Shown in pieces: positions 22,401-30,280 of a DNA stretch of 64,000 bases (its first letter is position 1; the number at the start of each line of letters is the position of its first letter). This stretch comes from Blepharisma stoltei (Eukaryota; Ciliophora; Heterotrichea; Heterotrichida; Blepharismidae). The notes beneath the pieces were generated by a model. The model had not been told where the DNA came from and did not search any database. It saw only the letters and a list, made by a program, of their open reading frames with translations. Position numbers and translations under genes: made by a program. The stretch is from the NCBI GenBank assembly GCA_914767885.1, contig CAJZBQ010000053.1:1648501-1712500 (forward strand), written 5' to 3'.

Positions 22401-22424
22401 CTTGTGCTTCGATAAGTTTTCCAT
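13431..22424 (-). CDS. P4-type ATPase fused to two nucleotide cyclase domains (ciliate guanylyl-cyclase type), 2,137 aa
   Basis: ATG 22424 to TAA 13431; removing six IESs (20465-21287, 18171-18730, 17747-18113, 16829-17034, 16116-16403, 15022-15357) leaves 6,414 nt in one frame. Residues 1-1000 are a flippase-type ATPase: FFPKNLFEQL, VPADMLIL, GMIIYTG, NEDLGQVEYIL, DKSGTLT (phosphorylated Asp near 383), GDGSSD. The A-domain DGET is replaced by NGEK, and GDGxND has Ser for Asn, so transport may be weak or absent. Membrane spans then lead to cyclase domain 1 (about 1445-1640) and, after a second set of spans, cyclase 2 (about 1940-2130). C1 keeps the NTASRM transition-state residues and KIETVG (Glu, guanine-type) but has Lys for the second metal Asp; C2 has both metal Asps (YADIVGYT, IGDCYV). 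This inverted division of labour and the ATPase fusion are known for ciliate and apicomplexan guanylyl cyclases. Product cGMP is inferred. Confidence 0.9.
15022..15357. mobile_element. IES 6, GC-rich insert in cyclase domain 1
   Basis: The insert separates ..IQISIETFELH from ..NFELIDSREGLTF at the end of cyclase domain 1. TA at 15022-15023 and 15358-15359 gives an in-frame join (336 bp). An alternative TA at 15028 also works, and an 8-bp direct repeat (AATTCAAA) at about 15008 and 15364 would give an in-frame exact reversal. The middle is GC-rich and unlike the flanks. Boundaries are therefore less certain than the existence of the insert. Confidence 0.65.
16116..16403 (+). mobile_element. 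IES 7, MITE family A
   Basis: TA 16116-16117 then ACTTCCCCCTACGTGAGCGA; TA 16404-16405 preceded by TTCGCTCACGGAGGGGGAG. A right-end hairpin joins GTGAGCGAACAAGA and TTTGTTCGCTCAC. Removal of 288 bp connects the span ..ALTIIDFGL to AIAMIIQRIL just before cyclase domain 1. Confidence 0.88.
16829..17034. other. IES 8, AT-rich, no family assigned
   Basis: The frame runs ..ELEYQGEQ to TA 17035-17036 and resumes as ..RTLKKIKPFNSETKAERRPSG. TA 16829-16830 gives a 206-bp IES; TA 16799-16800 is also phase-compatible (236 bp) and would drop ten residues. The right end resembles the GGAGTA terminus of the MITEs but the left end does not match. Confidence 0.6.
17747..18113. mobile_element. IES 9, GC-richer insert
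   Basis: Bounded by a 7-bp direct repeat CTATAAT (17746-17752 and 18113-18119) that contains the TA. Removal of 367 bp joins ..LVTLIP to IIAIGLFDDD, which matches the residue spacing of P4-ATPases before the conserved GVFD-type motif. The interior is GC-richer than the gene and has no coding frame. Confidence 0.75.
18171..18730 (+). mobile_element. IES 10, SINE-like insert with 16-bp target duplication
   Basis: A GC-rich element (18180-18718) lies between two exact copies of TGTCAATTAAGCTAAC (18164-18179 and 18719-18734). Its right end carries a simple-repeat tail (TAATG)n. Exact reversal of the insertion would leave an in-frame TAA in the ATPase. Excision from the first TA of the left copy to the second TA of the right copy (560 bp) instead gives ..GFSG-LIDSQYIIIL.., which aligns with other P4-ATPases. 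A 17-bp block at 18252-18268 recurs exactly at 59829-59845. Confidence 0.75.
20465..21287. other. IES 11, composite: AT-rich IES with nested SINE-like insert
   Basis: TA 20465-20466 and TA 21288-21289; removing 823 bp joins NEDLGQVEYIL to GYLADKSGTLT exactly at the P-type ATPase phosphorylation motif. The right end contains an inverted repeat (TTTAAATTGGAA / TTCCAATTAAATT). A separate GC-rich element is inserted inside it (see 20690-21227). Confidence 0.85.
20690..21227 (-). mobile_element. SINE-like insert nested within IES 11
   Basis: Flanked by a 16-bp duplication TTAAAATAACTTAACC at 20674-20689 and 21228-21243. On the minus strand it resembles the elements at 18180-18718 and about 59750-60180 (for example the stretch containing GACCAGAAAATTCG and GTATGGCAT), so it is a third, divergent member of the same family in the opposite orientation. 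It has no long coding frame. Confidence 0.7.
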
Positions 22425-23001
22425 AGTGTGATTATAAACGATACAAATTAAGAATGATTATCTCAAAACTATTTTGAATTATTAGCTAGTTAAGAGGAAA
22501 ACTGGAAAAAATTGGCTCCATGTCAAATGACAGTGGATTTTTGACAGTGTACATTCCATCGAAATACATTTGATCGAAAATTTTTAATAGTGCGGCATTT
22601 GGCCGAAAATTAATGGTTTTTTCGGTCAATTGTCTCATTTCAAAAATTTTCAACCAATTTTATGCCAAAAATTTTTCGGTGAAATGGACACTATCAAAAA
22701 GGCAATGCCATTTGACCTGCATCCGAAAAATTATTTGAGAATAAGATTGAGGAGAAGTAGAAACAGTAAAAATATTTTGGAAAATCTTTATAAAATGGAA
22801 GAAAGATAAGAAGCAACAGTGAATTAATTAACTATTTAAAGGGAATTTATGAAAAATAATCAAAGCAGCCTTAGATCATAATTTGATACTTTAATCAGAT
22901 TTTTGAAGAAATCAACAATTATTATTTTTGAAATTTTTTCAACTGATAGAAAGACCCAATTTAAAAGATTTTTATGAAGAAAATTTAATTGACAAGCAGC
23001 T
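22425..23001. other. Intergenic with a foldback element
   Basis: Contains the upstream region of the ATPase/cyclase gene and the foldback element at 22514-22724; the rest is AT-rich without genes. Confidence 0.45.
22514..22724. mobile_element. Foldback MITE, family F copy 1
   Basis: Begins GGCTCCATGTCAAATGACAG and ends with its imperfect reverse complement (..GCCATTTGACCTGCATCC); the inverted repeats extend about 50 bp each. Flanks AAAAAATT (22506-22513) and GAAAAATT (22725-22732) match at 7 of 8 bases, suggesting an 8-bp target duplication. The same element is present at 30107-30280. Confidence 0.75.
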
Positions 23002-23013
23002 TGCTATTTTGAT

Positions 23014-23486
23014 TAGATTATGATGGGCATATAAAGTCTTCAATGCAGTATGAGTCCAGGCCAAAACTCTTGGTTTCTTGGTAGAGGCATTTTTGCCTAA
23101 TGGCCGCTCTCCTTGGGTTTTAAAGCGGTAAAACTCCTATACGTCTTAAAATCCTGGGCCAAGTGAATTACCTTATATGATAAGCCATGCTTGCCATTTG
23201 GATGAATTACACCAGATAAACCGAACCCCATAATAATAAAATTCATGAGGAGGAAAAGTTTACGGAGTAAACCATTTCCGTGCATAATCATTTTATTATT
23301 TGTAAAAGCATGCAAAAAACCTCAATCCAAGCCTGGACACTAATCAGTGAAAATAGTGCTGGACCTCTCACTTTGAGGCTAGCCAAACCTTGGGCAGCTC
23401 TTTGGACCAAAAAGCTACGTCTGTATATACATAATGACACTCGCAAAGGGAGAAGGGTCGCTCATCATCAGCCATTTTATGATTCC
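23014..23486. mobile_element. SINE-like insert, intergenic
   Basis: A 473-bp GC-richer block between exact 12-bp copies of TGCTATTTTGAT (23002-23013 and 23487-23498). It has no plausible protein. It lies just past the 3' end of the PP2C gene (stop at 23544). Confidence 0.7.
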
Positions 23487-23543
23487 TGCTATTTTGATAA
23501 AAATACTTTCTTCTTATATATTAAACGCCTGATATCCAGGAAT

Positions 23544-24956
23544 TTACTCCTCTGTAAACATATCATCCATTCTATCCACAACAATCGAACCTCTCCTCGG
23601 ATCTTTCACTGCAACATCTTTCATAGTTGGCGCTCTTCTAAATTCATGAAAAACTTCAGCACTCGGTACCACTTCAGGAATTTTCCCAGGATCTTTGTGG
23701 CTAACTTTGATTGTAGATTGATTAAGTTCCAAAATTAAGCACGAAATATCATCGATCATCACATCTTCTTCTTCAATGATCGTTTGCCATCGAATTCTAG
23801 CTTCTTCACATAGTAGCTGAGCTATACACGAATTTTCAGGCTTTACAACGTCAAATGTTCTTTCCTCTGAGCCTCTTGCACATCGGTTTCTGTAAAATTC
23901 AATAAAATGAACGACATCTTCATTTTCAAGAACATCCCAAACCCCATCTGATGCGGCAACTATAAAATAGTCTTCCCCTCCTGATAGTTCATAATTGGTG
24001 CATACAGGAGTTGAGATTACTCCGACCCTTTTGCCTCGAGTATCGCCAATAGATCTGCTCATTGCAAGTCCTGGGCCATTTGAGTATAATTCTCATACTC
24101 TATAAGGCCCAATCCTATTCCCAAATTCATCAGTCAATTGTTGAACTCTTCCACCATTTTTCATAATTCTAGACAGCTCTTCAGGATCTTCAGGTTTTTG
24201 GTCTCTTGTGAGCTGTACAGCATGAATTGCTGGGTTTGGCACACTGTTTCTCCTTTTCTTTACATCCTCAAGCACTTTTCTGTCTTCTCCTATAATTGCA
24301 GGGGGAGCCGGCAATATCGCTGGAATGCAAGAAGTAGCTAAAACTGCCCTAGAGTCTCCTACACTAGCACAATATAGTGAATTTCCATAATAATACACCA
24401 AAACCCCAGTGCTGCTTATATTTTACCTTCCAGAGTTTGTTGCATTAATACCATTTATTGGGTTTCGCACCTCATCATCACACTTTTTAATTATTGAATT
24501 GAGCAACTCCAATGGGTTTTCCTATTTAAAAAATACTGTAAATTCTACCTTATGGGATTTAAAAAATTCATCCACAGTTCTTGCACACAGCTCTACAACT
24601 TTTTCGCCTTCAGACCCATGCCCATCAAAAAGTGCCATTAAGACACTGTCTGAATCGCTACAAAATAAACATAAATCTTGACACTTTTTTGGGATTTCTC
24701 CATGTGGATCAAGTCCTGGGAGAACACAAGCAGATGATCAAAAACTGTGACTCCCAAATTCAATTTTTTTTGATGAGCATAATATAGGTTCTGTATGGTT
24801 ATAAGTTAAACTATTTGTCCCAACGATCTTTCCTGTGTTGGTTCGTTGCTTAATATGGACTGTTGCTTTGCGGTGATAATTTCGAATATCATTATTTTCT
24901 GGATTTTTTGAATTGATATCTCTTTTGCTTTTATTAGTCCCGTTGATACATCCCAT
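23544..24956 (-). CDS. PP2C-type protein phosphatase, 460 aa, two introns
   Basis: ATG 24956 is chosen because it gives MGCINGTNKSK, a myristoylation-type start common in ciliate PP2Cs; the frame is open upstream without ATG. Removing introns 24522-24536 and 24412-24426 leaves 1,383 nt. The PPM motifs are present in order: LFDGHGSEG (metal Asp), SGSTGVL, GDSRAVL, GLAMSRSIGD and AASDGVWDVLENEDV (metal Asp). TGAs within VFWSSA.. and RVWELY.. read as Trp. The catalytic set looks intact, so an active Mg2+/Mn2+ phosphatase is expected. A C-terminal tail of about 80 residues follows the domain. Confidence 0.93.
24412..24426 (-). other. 15-nt spliceosomal intron
   Basis: On the minus strand GTAAAATATAAGCAG, phase 2, within the SGSTG motif of the phosphatase. 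Confidence 0.9.
24522..24536 (-). other. 15-nt spliceosomal intron
   Basis: On the minus strand GTATTTTTTAAATAG, phase 0, between KVEFT and ENPLELL. Confidence 0.88.
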
Positions 24957-25875
24957 TTTGTTTATGGATGATTCAGTGAATATTTTTATGGATTTTTTAT
25001 TTATAGCTATAGTGAGCGAAAAAAATAAGAATTTTATATGAGTAGTAAGGAAAAAAAGCATGTTAAGAATTATTCTCTAAAGAATAAAAGATATTTATGA
25101 AAAATGGCTTTAATTGAAACTGACACTTCTTTAGAATATATTTTTTATATCCTTGATGTTGGCTATTAAAGACAGTTAAATTAGCATTATAACTTAATAT
25201 TATTCTTGAATAAGCAAGGAATAATTTAGCCACTAAAAAGAAAAGTACTTAAAAAATTATTGAATTATAATATTGATTTCTAATTCAATTGAAGTATATA
25301 TTATAGTGAATAAATTGCAATTCTATAATAATTTTTTAATTCATGCATTCTATTAAAAATTAAAATAATCTCTACTCCCCTCCGTGAGCGAACAAAAATT
25401 TTTTTATGGGAAAAAATTTTTATATATATAGTGATAACTAGTATCATGAAATCTCCAGCTAATTCTGTTTAATTTTAAACAAATTGCGTTTTTAAAATAT
25501 AAATTTTGCAAAATTAAATTAATATTTGCCTCCCAATTTTCGAGAAATGAGATTTTTTATAATAACCAAAAAAAATTTTTCTTTTTCATTTATATATAAA
25601 AAAAAAAAAATTAACCCCTTCCGTGAGCGAACAAGATTTTTTTTATTCGCTCACAGAGGGTGACTAAGAATGTGCTTATTATTTAAATACTTATTTTTCT
25701 GCCTTTTCCAATTGCCGATAATGCATTTTGAAAAAGATTTGAAACTTCATTATAAATCATACATGTAAAATGTCTATTCCTCAAGTTTTTTTCTTGCTTT
25801 ATAAAATTAGATTAAGTATCGTCTTATTAACTCCATTTAACTCATAAAAGTACTGATCGATTATAATATATAAAT
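24957..25875. other. Intergenic with one MITE
   Basis: AT-rich DNA upstream of the PP2C gene, with a family A MITE at 25373-25664. No other gene recognised. Confidence 0.45.
25373..25664 (+). mobile_element. MITE family A copy, intergenic (IES 12)
   Basis: TA 25373-25374 then CTCCCCTCCGTGAGCGAACA; TA 25665-25666 preceded by TTCGCTCACAGAGGGTGAC. The right-end hairpin (CCGTGAGCGAACAAGA / TTCGCTCAC) and the core are well kept. Length 292 bp. Confidence 0.85.
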
Positions 25876-26118
25876 ATGTATTGCAATCAATGAAATAATT
25901 TTGCTCCTTTAGAACCAGCAAAATCTTATAATGAAATAGCAGACGAGGAATTTTGTAAAACAGAAATATTAGCTTGTCTTTCACATTCAAGCACGAATGA
26001 TGATATATCTTCCCCGATTCCCTCATTAGAGAGTAATGATGCCGAATCTACTTGTTGTATAAATTGAAAAGTTTCCAAAAATTCAGAATATTATGTATAT
26101 AAACTAAAAATGATCTAG
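25876..26118 (+). CDS. Small unknown protein, 80 aa
   Basis: ATG 25876 to TAG 26118 with two in-frame TGAs read as Trp (MYCNQWNNFAPLEP.. and ..CCINWKVSK). Composition is acidic, Ser-rich and protein-like. There is no domain, signal peptide or span. The frame has no other support, and a further exon downstream (an open stretch near 26250-26435 overlaps the CFAP97-like gene antisense) cannot be excluded. Confidence 0.4.
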
Positions 26119-26335
26119 CCTTTAGGCTAAAGAATAATCAAAAAATTCACAAAAATGCAATTAATTTCTGACTTTATTATGACCTGTAAAAATAACTGAA
26201 ATTTTAAACTCATTTTTTTACTTTGTAGACTTAAGATTAGTAGTCACCTTTATATAAAGAAAGAAGAAGCTATCCAAGATAAGCAGCTTATATTGAAAAT
26301 TAGAGAAAATAGTGTGGATCAACTTAAAAATTATA

Positions 26336-26936
26336 TTAAATCTCATCTATCAGACTTAAAATTTCTGGATCAGAAACTTTCACCTGATTGCTATAATTTG
26401 AACGATTTCCTTTCACAGAAGATGATTTTCGCTTAAAATAATTTTTACACTCCATTGCCTTAAACCTTCTTTGTTTCGCTTCTAATATATTTTGTTTATA
26501 CCTTAAATGATTTTGATAATCTTTTTCATAGCTTGTAAAGTCTACAGAGAGGGTTGCATTCTTCAATCGATAAGAGATATTTACATTTTCCTCTAAAATT
26601 TTCACTTGTTTTCATAACCGAATGTGAAAATTTGAGACATTGTATTTTTTAGGAGACCGAGTTTGGGGTGAAGCTGAAGAAATATTTACAAGATTTCTAA
26701 GAATTCTTAAATTTTCTTTTGCTATTCTTTGGTTTTCTATATAAGTACATACCTCTCGATGCAGACACTTTGTCTAATTTTATTAGATTTGTATTAGAAA
26801 AAATCTTTGGAGATGGAAAATCAATTGATGACTTAAGAACTCGAATTTCATTCAAATTTTTATGACAATTGCTGGTTTTATTTCTCCAATCTTTTAAATC
26901 AGGTCTCACGGCTAATGTAAGGCGTTTTGATTTCAT
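26336..26936 (-). CDS. CFAP97 / hemingway-domain-like protein, 194 aa, one 16-nt intron
   Basis: ATG 26936, TAA 26336, joined across the intron 26737-26752. The spliced sequence contains KVSASRENQRIAKENLRILRNL, the Asn/Leu-rich motif (RENQ.L...) that marks the KIAA1430/CFAP97 family, around residues 62-85. One TGA reads as Trp. The rest is basic and predicted disordered or helical. CFAP97 proteins act in motile cilia and sperm tails; an axonemal role is inferred. The gene is divergently transcribed from the B-box/kelch gene (135 bp apart). Confidence 0.65.
26737..26752 (-). other. 16-nt spliceosomal intron
   Basis: On the minus strand GTATGTACTTATATAG. Being 16 nt it changes frame, and removing it is what restores the RENQ motif, so the assignment is well supported. 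Confidence 0.85.
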
Positions 26937-27071
26937 TTTTTCTTTTTATATTAAATAAGCTTATTTTATCAGATAATTTATATCTCCTAAATATTTTCTT
27001 TTCATTATTAAGCCAAAAATGTCACAAATATATTCCATAGTTAAGATATACCTTCTATATTTATAAAGAAA

Positions 27072-28412
27072 ATGTCGTACAATTGTGAACTTTGCAATTA
27101 CTTGAATATAGCTACTTTAATATGCACATCAGATAATGAAAAATTTTGCGAAAACTGCATTGAAATTCATTTGAGATCGAGCAATGCTGAGGAGCACAAG
27201 TTTCAGTCTATTGAGCTATATCAAGAAGAAAAAATCAAAGAAGAGCAGCGAAACTTGGAAAATTCACAAAAGATATCTGAAGCATTAAGACTAAAGATTG
27301 CTAAGGAAAATGAGTCCATTGATAAATATACTGAAGATATTTACAATTTATTGCAAAGTAAAAGAGAAATATTGCATCGTATAATTGATGACATAATCGA
27401 AGATCAGATTGATGTCTGCTATGATGTGAGAGATAAAGCTAAGATGGAAATGAATTTATTGCTAAGGGAACTATCATCAGACTATTCTCATAATCCAGAG
27501 CTTTCTAGTTTAGTTAATCGATTTCAGTCAATTGAGGATACCAACAACTTGACTTTCTTAGAAATCAGAAATCCAACACATACCGAGCATTTATCTAAAG
27601 CCCTAAAGCAAGAGCTTAATTATACTTTACAGTATTATCCTTATGGAAAGCCTATACCTTTAGTACATTTCAAGCCAGTATCTCACGAGTTACTTATTTA
27701 TAGCGGAATTTCCAATACTTTCAGCAAAATAGAAATTCCATCACAAACATTCAAAGACTATCCAGCCTATTGCACATTGCCTGATAACACAATACTGTAC
27801 TCTGGAGGGTGAAAAAATAATGCATCTAGCTCTGAAGTAATTTTAATAGACCCTAAATTTAAAGAAGTTGAGCTGAAACCATCATTAAAAACACCTAGGC
27901 ATCAGCACTCAATGATTTTTCATAACGGTATTGCTTATGTTTTTGGCGGGGCAACAGCTACTGGTATAACAAATTCATCAGAAAAATGGGCTTTTGGAGA
28001 AAATCAGTGGAAATCTAATGGATTTATGAATAAACCGAAGGCTCAAATGGGGATTTGTGTGTTAAATGAAATTATTTATATTTCTGGAGAAAATGATATA
28101 GAGAGCTTTAATACAGAAGCAAATGAATATAGAGTTCTCCCTATTATATTGGAGGGGAAGCTGCTTTCTGTACTTATACCGAGACAAAACTCATTCTTGA
28201 TGTTTAGAGGAGGAGAATTAAGGGAAATAGAAGTTTCTCCTAGACTGATTGATTTTGTGGTGTCTCCTATTAAAAGGACTGAATGGTGGTGTCCTACTCA
28301 ACCAATTTGGCTAGGCAGCCAAATTTTTATATTCACAGATTACAGCAAAACTATATATTGCTATGACATGAGAGAGAAAGCACTTTATCTTGCTAATAGC
28401 TTTAGACAGTAA
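27072..28412 (+). CDS. B-box zinc finger + kelch-repeat protein, 446 aa
   Basis: ATG 27072 to TAA 28412; TGA at 27810 reads as Trp (SGGWKNN). Residues 4-45 are a B-box (CELCNYLN..CTSDNEKFCENC..H...EEHKFQ). A coiled coil follows (about 55-150). From about residue 215 there are kelch-type repeats: LYSGGW, HSMIFHNGIAYVFGG, then weaker ones to the end. This B-box/kelch layout is common in ciliates and resembles TRIM-type proteins without the RING finger. Substrate or partner unknown. Confidence 0.85.
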
Positions 28413-28589
28413 ATAATAAAAAGTTACCAATGGCTCTATTTATAGGGGAAATTAAATTATTATTTTATGTTTTCTAAAATAAACTTGGCCTCAATTATCA
28501 TTATATATTTCTTTCCTTTATCATAGCAAATAATTTATATTTAATAAATATATCAATATGATCAAATTTTACGAATTATTATATTGTTA

Positions 28590-29252
28590 ATGTCGGTATA
28601 TGGCGGATTTTCATCACTATGTTCAGAGTCATCATATATCAACTGCCTAAGCCACATTCTTGAATTACTTCAATATCACGTATTATCTTCAATAAGAGAT
28701 TGTAATTTCTACACAGCACATATTGACTTTAACATATGAAGCAACGATTTTCATAAATCTTTTGAAAGATTGTATATACTAGAACAACAAAGATTTTCAA
28801 TACCAAAATTTTCCGATTCTTGCAAAGAAGTATACAGATATATTGAAGGAATCAAGCATAATCAGTCATCACAAGAGTTAAAAAGTGAAAAACAGTTAAA
28901 AAAAAGAAAAAATAAGCACAAAGAAGAAGGAGATGCGTCAGCAATAATTCTGGAAAAAGCAAATGAGTCATTAAGAGATTTACTCAGAGAAAGTCCAGTA
29001 AGTATGAAATATAAGACTACTGAGAGAAACGAAAGAAAAAGATGCATAAGCACTAGGCCAACTACAAGCAAGCATAGAAGATTTACAAGTGAGGGAAATT
29101 CATTCATGCTAAGACTTCCATCAGCTTCTTCCAATCGAAAGAAAAACCAAATTGAAACAGGAGCATTACAGCGCCGCTCTTTAAAGCGATTATTGCAAGA
29201 TCTTGGTACCTCTGCTTCAAAATCTGTAATATGGATCCCAGACAAATCTTAA
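28590..29252 (+). CDS. Unknown basic protein, 220 aa
   Basis: ATG 28590 to TAA 29252; one TGA near 28737 reads as Trp (FNIWSND). The N-terminal 80 residues contain predicted helices with Cys and Tyr. From about residue 95 the protein is Lys/Arg/Ser-rich and probably disordered, ending LGTSASKSVIWIPDKS. No recognised domain. Confidence 0.6.
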
Positions 29253-29342
29253 ATTGTTTTCATTGTTGCAATTTTCAAATTATTTCTCATAAAAGAGTGT
29301 GAATCATTAATAATTTTTTTATAAATTTATCGATAATAAGAA

Positions 29343-29921
29343 TTAATTAGTACTTTGCTGTTGGGTCTGGGTCATATTCTTAATCACCATATTCGTGCCT
29401 TGTTTAATAGCTTCCTCTTTAGCTACTGCAGCCACCTTTGCCCCGATATCGACAGCACGGTCAATGCCTTCATCAATATCTTTCATGTGCTTCTGGAGAA
29501 TTGGCCTTATAGCAGTTTCATATATTTTCAAAGCTCCACGTGTCTGTGGTGCAAACAAGAAAACTAAGAAGGCAAGCTTAATAGGGTAATAAAAGGGTAG
29601 CCAGGAAAACAGAATTTCAGACCAGTCATCGATAACTTTGAAAAGGGCAAACACAACCCAATAGGTCAGCCACTGTTTGTCGTCGTCAGTTTCAGCTGAT
29701 TCTATTGCTTTAAATGACATATATGCTGGATAAAGGATGGCGATTGCATCTGTTATTAGAGCTGCCCCTAATCCAAAAAGCATGCAAAGGAGTAAAAGAA
29801 CTCCAGCACCAGCAGCTATTTGCCCTGTTTCTAAGCCAGTCTTGGCAGAAATGTCTTTGAGAACTGGCATATTTTTGGTGCGATGAGTGAGATCCTGTAA
29901 AATTTTGTTTACTTGTTCCAT
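29343..29921 (-). CDS. TB2/DP1/HVA22 (REEP5/Yop1-like) ER-shaping protein, 192 aa
   Basis: ATG 29921, stop 29343. It has the family layout: a hydrophobic hairpin pair (about residues 35-72 and 85-130) enclosing YPAYMSFKAIES, then YWVVFALFKVIDDW and a C-terminal amphipathic helix. These proteins insert wedge-like hairpins into ER membrane and generate tubule curvature. Length matches REEP5/Yop1 (about 180-190 aa). No interruptions. Confidence 0.93.
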   Translation of the reverse strand: MEQVNKILQDLTHRTKNMPVLKDISAKTGLETGQIAAGAGVLLLLCMLFGLGAALITDAIAILYPAYMSFKAIESAETDDDKQWLTYWVVFALFKVIDDWSEILFSWLPFYYPIKLAFLVFLFAPQTRGALKIYETAIRPILQKHMKDIDEGIDRAVDIGAKVAAVAKEEAIKQGTNMVIKNMTQTQQQSTN

Positions 29922-30279
29922 ATTATAATAGGTGGAAATTTTAGGAGGCTTTTAGGATTTTAATAGAGGGTTATTTATAATAGAAAAATTCTAGAAAATA
30001 TATGCATTTTGACATATATAAATTAGTTAAAAATAATTCAAAAATTTATAAGTTTCATCATTAGTCTGCTGCTTTTATGTTAATAATTTTGATATTACTA
30101 AAATAAGGCTCCATGTCAAATAACAGTGGATTTTTGACAGTGCACATTTCATCGAAATCCATTAGGTCGAAAATTTTTGATAGTGGGACATTTGGCCGAA
30201 AATAACAAATGTCTCACTATCAAAAATTTTTCGGTGGAATGGACACTATCAAAAAGGCAAAGTCATTTGGCCTGCACCC
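29922..30279. other. Intergenic with foldback element
   Basis: Contains the 5' flank of the REEP-like gene and the foldback element 30107-30280, which ends at the stop codon of the next gene. Confidence 0.45.
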
Positions 30280-30280
30280 C
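30107..30280. mobile_element. Foldback MITE, family F copy 2
   Basis: Begins GGCTCCATGTCAAATAACAG like the copy at 22514 and ends CATTTGGCCTGCACCCC. Exact 8-bp duplication TAAAATAA at 30099-30106 and 30281-30288. The interior is a nearly perfect palindrome. The right duplication overlaps the last codons of the channel gene; the TAG stop reads across its junction. Confidence 0.8.

Noticed and set aside
23280-23738. 152-residue plus-strand frame
   Set aside because: Spans the SINE-like insert and the antisense of the PP2C gene; the PP2C frame has clear motifs.
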